A stretch of 64,000 nucleotides of DNA. Source: Aspidapion aeneum (Eukaryota; Arthropoda; Insecta; Coleoptera; Brentidae). Where the stretch lies: NCBI GenBank assembly GCA_963576565.1, contig OY755038.1, positions 183,051,652 through 183,115,651 on the forward strand. Reading direction: 5' to 3'. A program made the translations under genes and the position numbers. The notes under the pieces were generated by a model. The model did no database searches, was not told the DNA's origin, and saw only the letters and a list, made by a program, of their open reading frames with translations. Positions 1 through 10,599 of the stretch are shown here, in pieces; the stretch's first letter is position 1; each line of letters starts with the position of its first letter.

Positions 1-740
1 ATCCATATTCTCATCGACCGATAATATAGCAGTTTTACTCGCCTGCTGCTGTTTTAGTTTCACTCGCACTTCGGAAGATGGCGCTTCTTGCAGAGTACAT
101 GATTTTGTTTTCTCACTAGAAACGCAAGGCGACAGACAGAACCGTATACTTAACTTAGCAGTGTTCTGAAGAGTCTCATAAGAACGAAACAGTTAACTGT
201 CAACACTTATTAGGCGTTCATTAAATTTTGGACCACCGTCAGGGTAAGATTTCGGGCTACCCACGGAAAAATACGAGAGAAACAGAAAACCCTTATTTTT
301 ACACGATTAGCCACGAAAACTTGTTTAATGTTTAAATTACGGATACTGAATTTTACGTTTCCTATTTTTATTATTCTTTTAGAAATGAATATGACGAACA
401 AAACAATAGACATAGCATACCTTAAAAAAATGAACCTCACACACCAACATCTAATGATTAAACATTTAAAAGTGGGGTTAAAAATAAGGGTCGGCGGTAT
501 AAATGCATGTTTCAATAGGTCACTTGTCCCGGCCGCGTTAAGCTCTAGCACTTAAATGAAGTTATTGCATTATTACTGCTAGCCGTATTTCGAAATTTTC
601 AATAAGCCTCTACTATACTATAGTTACTTTACCGCACGCGCACCACTTAGAAACCTTGGCAACGCATCAATAAGATAGCTTTAATATTTGTTTACATTTC
701 AATTCCATCTAAATTAACATTTATTTATTTATAAATTACA
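1..740. other. AT-rich DNA, no gene recognised
   Basis: Open frames here are short, lie on both strands and match nothing I recognise. By position relative to the Sox-like exon at 38722-38847 this would be intron sequence. Confidence 0.5.
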
Positions 741-893
741 TTCAATTTTTTTAAAAAAAGGTACTTATAGGTAAAATATTGTACCTAAGACATGCGGAAA
801 GTGTCTTTACCACCCTTGACGGCTTGACCGAACTCCGGTCCGCTTCGTTCGGTCAACTGCAGCACTTGTTAGGTAAATAACTATTCGGTATCA
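741..893. repeat. Dispersed palindromic repeat, copy 1
   Basis: This is a GC-richer island shared with 25563-25735. Both copies run from TTCAATTTTTT through TAGGTAAAATWTTGTACCTA and CGGCTTGACCGAACT to CACTTGTTAGGTAAATAACT. The ends TACCTAA and TTAGGTA are inverted. This copy also holds a perfect 10-bp inverted repeat, TTGACCGAAC at 824-833 and GTTCGGTCAA at 847-856, which would form a nested hairpin. It is probably a short non-autonomous element; its class is unknown. Confidence 0.6.
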
Positions 894-979
894 AGGTAAT
901 TAACTTTTTTTATTTTAAAATTAGAGGGATGAAGTTAAAAAAACTTATTCTGAATTTTAAGATAAATATAATCAAGTAG

Positions 980-1069
980 AAAAACTGAATTCTAAATAAA
1001 CAATGATTCCAATGTACGCGAAAAACTAAGCAGATAAAGTAAATGTAGAAAAACCTCGCAAAACAATAA
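980..1069 (+). repeat. Local direct repeat, copy 1
   Basis: About 90 bp shared with 1640-1719 in the same orientation. Both begin AAAACTGAAT and end AACCTCGCAAAACAATA. This copy has about 10 extra bases near 1018-1027. Confidence 0.7.
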
Positions 1070-1528
1070 AAATTTAAAAAAAAATTAATAAGAAAAACAC
1101 CTAACTGCTAAATTTACTTGTAAGTACTAGTCGCAGTTGAGTACAAAATTGATACGTATACCTATATAATGTACGACATGCTTCAAGTTTTAGTTTTGAT
1201 ACCCAAAGCGCACTTATACACGAAATTATACAGTTTTGTATTTTAATGCAGAAAGAATTTTTGAACTCGCTCTATATTTGATAAAATTATGCGAATATGG
1301 TTTTTGAATAGGGTGGGGAAAATGACAGGAGGGGAGATGGGTGGGAGCAGGGAGCAGGGAGAATACTACAAAGTAACCACAGCAAATTAGAGGACATTTG
1401 CAATGGGTAATCAAAGGAATTTCAATAAAGTCGCCTAAAATTTAGATAATTTGTATGCCTTAAAGCCTATATCATGTGAAAAACTGGCGTCTGAAAACGT
1501 TCGGGATCAGTAGCAACGACACCTTTTT

Positions 1529-1592
1529 TGTCAAAATCGGTTCAGCCGTTTCGCCTCTAGCGTGACACAAACATATTTACTTACATACATAC
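1529..1592 (+). repeat. Retroelement-tail-like motif
   Basis: The stretch AAAATCGGTTCAGCCGTTT followed by GTGACACAAACATA resembles the conserved 3' part of many insect non-LTR elements and SINEs. It lies directly before the second copy of the local direct repeat. Related 'AAAATCGGTTTAGTGGTT' text recurs in the array at 5318-6717 and near 23690. Recognised by motif only. Confidence 0.4.
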
Positions 1593-1639
1593 AACAATCG
1601 AAAAACATTACCCTTTCTTTCGCCGTGCTGCAGTTGGGT

Positions 1640-1719
1640 AAAAACTGAATATTAAATAAACAAGGATCCCCATGTACTAAGCAGATAAAGTAAATGTAGA
1701 AAAACCTCGCAAAACAATA
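1640..1719 (+). repeat. Local direct repeat, copy 2
   Basis: Same-orientation partner of 980-1069, about 660 bp downstream. They could be an old segmental duplication or two copies of a short dispersed repeat. Confidence 0.7.
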
Positions 1720-2211
1720 GAAAAAAAACGAAAACTTGTTATTCAAAAGCGAACAACTTTTACAGATTGTTTTTTGTTTGCGCACCTCGCTTCTCATGTA
1801 AAGTGTTAACCTGCTAATTCTAATGCCCTTTGCGCTGCTTTTTAGCGAAGTTAATCCCTCTGCACGTGAATGTTTTTTGTGAGAGTTTTACCTTGTTTTT
1901 AAATCACTATTTAAATGCAGAAATGGACTTTTCGCGGCTCTTTGAAATTTATGCTTTGTATATTTTTTCCTCAGTGTGGCCTAAAAAATAATAGGCCCCA
2001 CGCCACACTCCATTATTTTAATGATTATTATTTTACACAATAAAAGTAACGTAGGTAACTTTGTTCGATAAAATATTTTAAAGCCTAGTAATAAAAATTA
2101 ACCTTAAAAATTGCTGATTTTATTATTAGTTATCTGTTTAAGTAATTCTCTGAAGGAGATTTGTAATTGTCCCAAACACTAGAGTTAATCAATTTACAGG
2201 AATGTATTGTT

Positions 2212-3550
2212 AATTCGAACGGAAAGTTGGCAGAACCCTATCACCAGTATTTACTAAGGCGTAAGGTTTAGTCTAGGTTTTGGTTTAAGTTTAGGGTTTA
2301 GGTTTAAAATTTAAATGTGCATTGGTTTGGAAAAATTGATTTTTTGCCGAAACAGGCCGCAATTGATTTGGTATTTTTACCTGTATGGACGATAAAATGT
2401 ACTAAAAATTGAAATTTAAGACGATTTGTTCTTGAAATGGACCATATAGACCGGAAAAAAGAAGAACACATGGAAAACTGATTTTTCTTCAACTGTCTAA
2501 TTTAGGCTACTACGTCACTTTAAACCCCTAGGTCATGGGATTCCGACTAAAAATCGTCCTAAATTTTAAACTACCTCCGGGGGTGGTTTATCTCATTGTA
2601 ACTTGAAAACAATCACGTTTTTGTTAATTTATTTGTTAAAAATGTAAAATTTGATCATATTTAGGAACGATATGACAAAATTTTATACGATTTTTAGCTT
2701 CAATGAACTATTAGAGCGAGTTTTTAGGGCAATGTACACCAGGCTGGATAAACCGTTTAGTACTAAATTCTCATATCTCTTTTATATTTTAGCTTGTAGC
2801 TTTTAAACGATATTTGCCTTGACGAGGAAAGTAAAAAAAACGATCTTCAGATTAAAATCCAAATAAACTCACACGCGGTTTGTTTATTTGCAAATAATCT
2901 TTAAATTAATATAATAAAAAATGTTTTTATTTATTTATTTATTTATTGTAGCAGTCGTTTTCCATTAATGGTTTTAATACGCTCTAGCCATACATATATA
3001 TTTAAGATGAACGTGCACTGAGATGACAGCAGATGACAATCCCAGTACTTAGTCCAGCAAGTGTCAGTCAAGTCACTTTTACGTCATTTTAATAAATTTA
3101 AAAATTTATTTTGTAGTTTCGCTTTGTTTGTGCAAGTTATATAATAAAAATAACGAAATTAGAACACATTTTCCGACAATGTCAAGTTTGGGAAGTAAGT
3201 GTAAATTGAAAAATGTAGTAATTCACTTAAATATCGCTGCATTTTCACTTAAACCTCGTTCCCTACAAACTTAAACCTATAGTTTAAACCATTTCTTTTC
3301 CGTTTTTTCATTTTTTTTACGAAATCCTTGCAGATTCTTATTTAAATCGGTTTTTTTCCATTGCGATATAACCTATGTAGTTATAATTAGTCCAAAATTC
3401 CATTAACTTTTATTAAGTTTGAAAGAAATTCAGTTAAAACGTTTCACAAAAGATAAACTAAAAGTTAATCTAAACCTAAACTTTAAACTTAAACCCTAAA
3501 CCACCTTAGTAAATACTGGTGTTTGGGTTTACCAAAACATTCGGATTGTA
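2212..3550. mobile_element. Putative DNA element with imperfect terminal inverted repeats
   Basis: The 18-mer CACCAGTATTTACTAAGG at 2242-2259 recurs exactly inverted at 3504-3521. The similarity continues inward through degenerate GGTTTAGG-like repeats (2265-2310 and 3470-3503) and weakly outward to about 2212 and 3550. The 1.2-kb interior shows no coding capacity. It is probably a non-autonomous DNA transposon of about 1.3 kb. No clean target-site duplication was found, so the ends are approximate. Confidence 0.5.
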
Positions 3551-3582
3551 CACTTTAGAATAAATGATTTGTAAGGTAGGTA

Positions 3583-4435
3583 AGCCAATTATTGCCATGT
3601 TCCTAATATTGCCAACCGACCCAAAATCCTGACGTCAATTTTTTGATGACCGGTATACTTCTCCTAAATCATTCCACGTGTTGAGATTAACTAATCCAAC
3701 GCAACAGAAAAGTGTTCAGTCGGCCCAAAGCACCCAAATAAGAACGATTTCTTAACCTCGCTCTTAAAATTCCACGTGGTTTTGACTTCTTATCAGCTTT
3801 TTCACCGAGATAAAATAGTAAAAAAATTATATATAAGGTAAGCCCTAAGGCTTATTTTGTTGGACTGTTTTTGCCTTTAATACGAAGACGTTTCTTGAAA
3901 TCGTTAGGCTTTCAATAGATTCACGGGAGCCTAATATTGCCATCCATAGGTAGATCTGCTTCCTATGCAATACAGATAGGCAAATGAATATGAGGATGTG
4001 TTCTCTATGCCTCAGATATGTTGATGACGAATGTGGCGGTCTTACCAAGTCCGACAAAAAAATATTTATTTGTCCAGACTGGATCGCACTGTTTTTTTTT
4101 TAGAATTTACCTATTTTTTGAATTATTTTCTTAAAGAATATTTCTTATTATTTTGTACAATTTGATAAAAAATAGAAATGCAATTAAAGTTTTGATCTTT
4201 TTTTATTTTAGTGTTTATAATCATGTTTCGAATATTGCAACTACCTGCAATATTGTCATTTTACGATGTTTTTTAAAACTCCTCCAAAAAAAAAATAATA
4301 TTAAAATTAAAAATAAGTGGTATACCTTCCTGTTGAGAAAACATACAGTAGAATGTTTTCCCCAAATTACAAATTAATCCAGCTAAAAATGTTGAAACGA
4401 AAAAATTTAATTCCTTAAGGTGGCAATATTTGGCT
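3583..4435. mobile_element. Putative inverted-repeat element with TATTGCCA motifs
   Basis: AGCCAATTATTGCCA at 3583-3597 is matched inverted by TGGCAATATTTGGCT at 4421-4435 (14 of 15). The AATATTGCCA motif recurs inside near 3606 and 3931, with looser versions near 4227. No transposase was seen. A non-autonomous element of about 850 bp is the simplest reading. The boundaries are inferred and no TSD is clear. Confidence 0.4.
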
Positions 4436-4862
4436 CAGGTAATACTTATACTCGGAACACGTTCGGTTTATAGATACATTTCTTAACCGTAGAAATACAC
4501 TAAAAAAAATGATAATGTTAGCGTAAATATCAAAAACCAACTAAAAACCAACGCAAACAGCGTTACTTAAAAAAAGTTCTAAATTCGCGCGCAGATTAGT
4601 TCGGATTGCAGAATTCAAGGTGTTCAAATTATGGATATCAGTTTAAGTAATTGGGTCTTTCGGGTAATAGAGTACTTCGGATTAGGGAGGGTTCAGACCA
4701 ACTGGTTCAGACTATCCATAAATTACTGTACTTGTCTATTATAATGCTGTTATTAGTATACTTGTAAATATATTTATATTTTATGATTTAGTAGATATCA
4801 AGGAGTCACATACACATCTTTTAAAAAAGATCCTAGTCTTATTCAAATAGGCAAAAAAATCG
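4436..4862. other. AT-rich DNA, nothing recognised
   Basis: No open frame or repeat that I can support. Confidence 0.5.
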
Positions 4863-4988
4863 CAAATAAGAAGAGCGGACGATTTTAAGAAACATGCGGA
4901 CACTAGATGGATGAACACGGCGACAGACAGAGAAGAGTGAGAGTTATTGGAAAAGGCCTATGTTCAAAGATGGATCAAAGGTGGCTAA
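4863..4988 (+). pseudogene. RTE-type retrotransposon C-terminus, decayed
   Basis: The frame starting at 4863 reads RRADDFKKHADTRWM, then TATDREE, a TGA stop, and LLEKAYVQRWIKGG before a TAA at 4986-4988. This is the typical end of insect endonuclease/reverse-transcriptase proteins, where a tryptophan stands at the position of the TGA. A short (TAGA)n run follows directly, as expected for the simple-repeat tail of such elements. Everything upstream is missing, so it is a dead, 5'-truncated copy on the plus strand. It belongs to a different subfamily from the copies at 39799 and 42572. Confidence 0.65.
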
Positions 4989-5317
4989 ATAGATAGATAG
5001 AATGCTTCCACAAAATACAAAACTATATTTTGTAGTAAAAGAAATTTATAAATTAAAACAATCGAAAAACGAAGCTCGGCAGATTTTTTATTGTTCCCGA
5101 CATCTATAAAAAATAAAAATTTATGAACAAAACATTTTTTATAGTATTAACGACATTTCCGCCGTAAGAAAAATCGAATTAGCTATCTTCCTTTTATACA
5201 CCAAAACCAGAAAGGGATTTAATCCCAGTTGATCATATAATGACATCAAAAAAGACTTTTGTAAGTGGTCTTAGGATTGATTTGAGATATTCCTATGTCC
5301 AAACAAAATTACAGCAA
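4989..5317. other. Flank between RTE fragment and inverted array
   Basis: A (TAGA)n remnant followed by AT-rich DNA with no gene. Weak similarity to the far flank near 6718-6830 hints that the inverted structure at 5318-6717 may extend a little into it. Confidence 0.4.
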
Positions 5318-6717
5318 ACTTTTTGTCCGCCATCCCAAAATGCAACATAACGGACGAAATCAACTTGTAAAATTAAAAGATGCTCGTTTATTCTTGTGTT
5401 TCGAAAATGTTTTAATTATTTTTTTAAATCCTTAAAAAGGCTGCATTCTTGCCACGCACAACTAGGTACGAATCAGCAAAATCGGTTTAGTAGTTTTAAA
5501 AAAATATACTTTTGTGTGAACCATTGCTTTGAATATTATACGATTACCTTTCCAGTCATGTCTGCAGTTCCTTTTTTATAAATTTATTACCACTGAACCT
5601 ATTTTGATGAAATAAAAAACATCCTGGTGTAAGATGGCGGACAGAACCATAATTGATTCTTTAAAATGGCGTGTTCATTCTTATTTTCTAAAAATGTTTT
5701 AGTTTTTTTTTAATTATAGAAAAGTACTACTTTTATCCTGTACAACAAGGTACAAGTTAGTAAAATCGGTGTGGTGGTTCTCAAAAAATCTATTTTTGTT
5801 TCAGCCATGGTTTTACAGATTATACGATTGCATTGCTAATCCTGTCTGCATTAATTTCCTTATAAACTCATTATTACTGAACCGATCTTAGTAAAATAAA
5901 AAAAACATTATGGTGGAATTGATTATTCTTTAAAGATTATAATTGAAATTTGCCGACTTGACCCTTTAAACAGGCACGTTTATTCTTATTTTCCGAAAAT
6001 GTTTTTGTTTTTTTTTTAATTTATAGAAAATAATTATTTTTCTCCCGCATAACGAGGTACAAATTAATAAAATCGGTGTAGTGGTTCTCACAAAATCTGA
6101 TTTTGTTTTAACCATTTTTTACAAATTATACGGTTCGGTTGCATTGCTAATCTTGTCGGCGATTATTTATTTATAAATTCATTATTACTGATTCCATTTC
6201 AATAGGATATTGTTAAAGAGCTATCAGTTCTCACTATGATTTTTTTATTTTACTAAAGTCGGTTTAGTAATAACGAATTTATAAGGAAATTAATGCAGAC
6301 AGGATTGGCAATGCAATCGATAATCTGTAAAATAATGGTTGAAATAAAAATAGATTTTTTTGAAAACCACCAAATCGATTTTACTAATTTGAACTTCGTT
6401 GTGTGAGGGAAAAGTAGTGCGTTTAAAAAGCAATCAATTCTCATTAGAATGTTTTTTATTTTATTAAAATCGGTTCAGTAGTAATGAATTTATAAGAAAA
6501 TAAATGCAGACATGATTGGCAAGGCAATCGTGTAATATGAAACAAAAAAAAATTTTTTAGAACCACTAAACCGATTTTTCTAGTTCGTACCTTGTTGTGC
6601 GTGGCAAGAATGCAGCTTTTTTACTAATTCGCAACACAACAATAAACGAGCGTCTTTGAAGACTACATTTTAATTTCATCCACCATCTTGGATTTTGAGG
6701 TGGCGGACAAAAAAATA
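5318..6717. repeat. Inverted array of ~290-bp monomers (large imperfect palindrome)
   Basis: Three direct monomers (about 5390-5640, 5690-5930 and 5990-6240) are followed by at least two in the opposite orientation (about 6245-6440 and 6450-6620). Each carries ACAAGGTACAA, AAAATCGGTTTAGTGGTT, TTATACGATTGCATTGC, TCCTGTCTGCATTAATTTCC and 'TTACTGAACCGATTTTA' in the same order. The outer edges are also inverted: TTTGTCCGCCATC near 5318 and GGTGGCGGACAAA near 6705. The turning point is near 6240. This could be a satellite-like array within a foldback element. There is no coding capacity. Confidence 0.7.
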
Positions 6718-7369
6718 CATTTAGTAAAAATTCTGATTAATTTTCTGCAAAGTGAAGTTTGTCTTATTAAAATCGATTGTGTAGTTCAAAAGTAATAATG
6801 AAAAAAAATTGTCCGGTTTTTTTGGCCCACCCGGTAATTTAAGATAATATATTTATATTATTGCAAGATTCTTCTGAATATACAGTCAGCGACTTCTTTA
6901 TTTTGAAATCATAAGCCGTGAGTTTCGGGTCTTAAATTTTATAAGGCTATGATTTATGCTTCGTATATTTCCTCATTTTTACGGTGCAGGGTTTAAATTC
7001 GTACTTGCACACACTACCCGCGGTGTTATCACGTTTTCAACTTAAGGCCATCAAGTTTCAGTAATTGCCTGCTATTTTTTAATTCTACCAGTATATCCTT
7101 CAACTCGAGAAAATCGCAGTTGTTGGCCGTTCAACCAACGCATTATCTACGACAGCCCCCAAGGGCCATTTAAAATCTGCATTTCTCGTTTAATAGAATC
7201 AACGTCACTGGACCTTCCTGATATCCCTTTCGTTTATATATTTTTTTTGAAAGTCATAGTAGAGAGAGAAAGAATCGGGCAATTCACGGTATTATCACAA
7301 TTATCTATTTAATTCAAGTTAAGCTATGAATGTATGAATGTACGGTAGTGGCGGTTAGTACCCTTAAAG
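6718..7369. other. AT-rich DNA with a weak tRNA-like stretch
   Basis: Near 7090-7170 the minus strand reads GGGGGCTGTCGTAGATAATG, then a GTTGG/CCAAC stem, then CGAGTTGAAGGA. This loosely resembles a tRNA-derived SINE head. The anticodon loop has the wrong size, so I do not call a tRNA. Nothing else is recognised. Confidence 0.3.
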
Positions 7370-7805
7370 GATTTAACCTGAAACCTAGTTTCTGGGCCCG
7401 TTGTGCACCACGTACCTACTGTGTTCGACTCAGATAATAATTTAAATACTATCTAGTAAATAGAACTCAGTAGACTTTCAATTATATTTTAGGCCAGAAA
7501 CTTAGTCATCTTGATATACCATATAATGCCATGGTTGTAGCCTTAGACCACTGATGGGTCATAAATATTTTACAGAGAACCACAATGTGCCCGCACCAGC
7601 TGCTAGCTCCAAATAGGCACTCCATATACCCTGTCCCATGTGGTGATTTCCTGAATGGCCAGGTTTGTTAACATACTGGTCAAAGTTCGTTCGTTACCAG
7701 ACTACCCATTTACGCATGGGTCAAGGCCCCTTTAGTCGCCTCTTACGGCAGACCTAGGGTTTACCATGGTGCTATTCTTATCTCCGGACACCATACGGAC
7801 CACCC
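7370..7805 (+). repeat. Dispersed insect repeat with 'GTCGCCTCTTACG' motif
   Basis: This GC-richer block contains GGTCAAGGCCCCTTTAGTCG followed by CCTCTTACGGCAGACC and ends near CACCATACGGACCACCC. I recall closely similar text as a common interspersed repeat in insect genomes, probably a non-LTR or SINE remnant. No frame is open over a useful length and no second copy is in this window. Identification is from memory. Confidence 0.35.
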
Positions 7806-9049
7806 AAAATTAGGCTAAGTGTCTTTTAGCTCTATCCAACATAAGCGTAAATAAACAAGCATTGTCTTTCTCGGTTCAACATGCTTTCAATATAAACAAT
7901 ATAAAGAATATTGGCTATTTTAATAAAATATCTACTTGCTGTATGAGAGAGATGGTATCTCCAATTCACATCTAAGAGAGAGCTAAAAAAACACGTCATA
8001 AAACGCTTTACTGGTACTCCATTGGAATCCCTATCTATCCTCGTAAATAACAAAAACAAAATCGTCCAAGATCATAAATGAAAATGGTATAACAGTCCAA
8101 CGACAAAAACGGAATTCTTCATAACCGGAGATTATACAAAAACGTCATTCATCAATACAAGACAAGAGCAAAATCGAAGTTTAGTATAACTTTTATACAA
8201 AACCGGACAAAATCAAAAAGGACAAAATCATAAAAAGGTATAGTTTTTGCAAAGTCACTTGAATAACTGCTAATACGGGGTTCTATCGATTTCATGAAAT
8301 TTTGCTTCATTCTGCCTTCAAAAGTTATCCAAATTCATATAAAATCTTCCTGGTATAATTTCAACCCTACCGACAGAGAAGAGCGCGGTTCTTTGCGGTT
8401 CGACCACAAAGTATTTGTTTTCAGTCAGACCGAGCCCAGGTGGATCGACGGCACCTGATTGCTTTCGGGTGTGCTTTTCGGAACCCCTTTAGTCGGCAGT
8501 ATGCAGAGTTAAAAAATAAATCAGTGTCGTTTCAGTAGGTGTAGGAACAGAAAGTTTTATTATCTATTTTTATTTCTTTAGTTTACGCCATAATTAAATT
8601 AAATAATTTTCATGATTATATCTACCGCCGCCCATGTCACTTTCTATAAAGGATATGCCGATGGTCGGCTTTTATCTTTGCTCAACTGACTTTTCAAAAA
8701 CTATAATTTCCGTCTCTCTTCCTCACATACTAGCGGTCTCATCAAAGTTTGGCGGCAAATATAAATCGGGAACAAATAATATTGTTGTTTTTGGACCTAA
8801 AAATACATAAAAAAAACACCTGACCTTTTTCAATAAAAATCCCGTATGTGCTATAGCAATCCTTATGTAGATACGGCGTTGTCATTAGGCATGGCAGTAA
8901 AAAAATTGCAGTGAAGGACGCTTCAATTCAATCTTAGACGATTTTTTACTTGTCGTTTCTGACAAACGGTGCTAAAACTAGTACAGTGCCCTTGATATGA
9001 AAAACGTCCGGAAGTCATAAATAAATAAAACTTAGCTTCTAAAATAAAA
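7806..9049. other. Intergenic or intronic DNA, no gene recognised
   Basis: AT-rich with a moderately GC-rich patch at 8380-8490. That patch holds a B-box-like GGTTCGACC near 8397, but no convincing A box or tRNA fold. No protein-coding segment can be supported. Confidence 0.4.
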
Positions 9050-9231
9050 TAAAAATATCTCAAAAACTGCATGACCTATAAACAAAAAAGTAAAAAAAAA
9101 TTAAACTTTAACACTGTGTATCTCGGAAACAAGGCGTTTATAGACCTATATTTATATAAAAGTTTTGTCTGGAAATCACCTAAGGAATTTATTACTAAAT
9201 TTATGTTATTAAATTTTGAAACACCCTGTAT
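9050..9231 (+). repeat. Dispersed repeat ending ACACCCTGTATAT
   Basis: It contains AAATATCTCAAAAACTG, then GGCGTTTATAGACCTAT, and ends AAACACCCTGTATATTT. A diverged relative at about 11080-11240 has AAATATCTTAAAAACTG and AGCGTTTACGGACCTAT in the same order and orientation. Similar CACCCTGTATAT ends occur near 26915 and 27280. The class is unknown. Confidence 0.5.
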
Positions 9232-9735
9232 ATTTAAACAAATTCTGTAAGACAAAAAGTTCAAAATTGGAATGGCCTTTAGGGGCTTCCGTAATTTTCT
9301 TATCAAAGGCGGTTCAGGCTCTTTCATGTGATTGTTGTTTATATGAAGTATGTTATTGCGTTGTATATCTTTTACACTTCCTACTAAAGAGTAAAGAAAA
9401 ATGTTCAGTATTATAACAACTACATGGTCCTTGATAGCGCACATATTTTTATGTTTACGTTTATATGTATGCAAGAGTCGTTTCTTATCTTTATATAAAC
9501 AAACTTCTTATTAACATTTTATGCACTGAGCGATAAATAGCCATAACAATGTCGCAATATTAAACATTTGCCAAGGAGTGGCACAGCTGTGTATATTTTG
9601 TTTTTATTAATTTTGCTTTTTAATTTAATAACTTTAATTTAAAACAAATAAAAATCATTGATTTTATTAGTTTTTCGATAAAAATTAATAAAAAGTAAGA
9701 AATTAAAGGATATATAATATACTGAATTATTTGTA
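9232..9735. other. AT-rich DNA, no gene recognised
   Basis: Short open frames here have no recognisable domains and overlap on both strands. Confidence 0.4.
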
Positions 9736-9743
9736 CAATATTG

Positions 9744-10208
9744 CAGGCGGATCTAGAAGTGCTTTTCGGAGTTGATAAAAAATATTATGTGTATTACTCG
9801 TAGGTATATACCAAGGGATAAAAGTTTCACTTTTTATCCGAAAGTGAAAGGTTTGTAGCACGAGCGTAGCGAGGGCTACAATTTGTCAAGGAATAAGAAG
9901 ACATTTTTACAACTAGATTTATAGGATATTTTTTGCTTGTTTTTCGAGTTTTTTTTTTTTGAGGTTTTGTTTTTTAGGACCTTTTAATTTTGATCTTCGA
10001 TCTCATCTCTGATTTTTTTTAATCTCTAATCTGTCACTTTAGATCCCTAATTTTTATTTTCTATCCCTGATATGCCACTATTTATATAAAGAAATGGAGT
10101 AACTTTTTTTTAATCTGATTACAAATTTGCATTTTTAATGAAAAAACCTCACTTTTTACTAACTTTGGGAACGCACGTGTCTCTAGTGCCTCCCTGGATC
10201 CGCCACTC
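9744..10208. mobile_element. Non-autonomous hAT-like element
   Basis: The left end CAGGCGGATCTAG is matched inverted by CTGGATCCGCCACTC at the right end. The element is flanked by an identical 8-bp direct repeat, CAATATTG, at 9736-9743 and 10209-10216. An 8-bp TSD with a CAG-type end is the usual hAT signature. At 465 bp it lacks any transposase. The TSD word is itself palindromic, which slightly weakens its value as a direct-repeat signal. Confidence 0.6.
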
Positions 10209-10216
10209 CAATATTG

Positions 10217-10597
10217 TGTTTAATATTTATCTTAAACGCACAGCGGCTGGGGATAAAAGTGTCTGTTTTTTCGTCGAAGGATAAAAAGTAAAAATCTTTA
10301 AAAAAATAGTACCGATTCAATATTAGGCCCTGATAAAAGAGTCTTTATTTTTCAGCAAATTGTAGCCCTTGCATAACAGCCTTTTCGCCTCTGAGTAAAA
10401 AGGGCCACTTTTATTTTGGTATTATAATACATATACTTTGAACACAATATTGTCCAAATAAAAATAGGTACCAAATTAGTAAAATTGACGCGGTATGTGT
10501 TTAAATAAAAAATTAAGAGACTTGGAGAATTTTGAATAAGCTTTTGTCATGGATCCTTAGACTTTGCATTGGACGTGTTTTGGGTATATTTTAATAG
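10217..10597. other. Flank with inverted partner of a 9.9-kb motif
   Basis: GCAAATTGTAGCCCTTGC near 10355 is the inverse of GCGAGGGCTACAATTTGTC near 9885, which lies inside the hAT-like element. The blocks around both resemble ATAAAAGT..CTTTTTATCC. They look like two inverted fragments of an older repeat family. No gene. Confidence 0.35.
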
Positions 10598-10599
10598 TA

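Noticed and set aside
210..555. Overlapping 113- and 75-codon frames on opposite strands
   Set aside because: Random open frames in AT-rich DNA, with no domains.
7090..7170. Possible tRNA gene or SINE head on the minus strand
   Set aside because: A- and B-box-like words are present, but the anticodon arm has an 8-nt loop and the acceptor stem does not pair.
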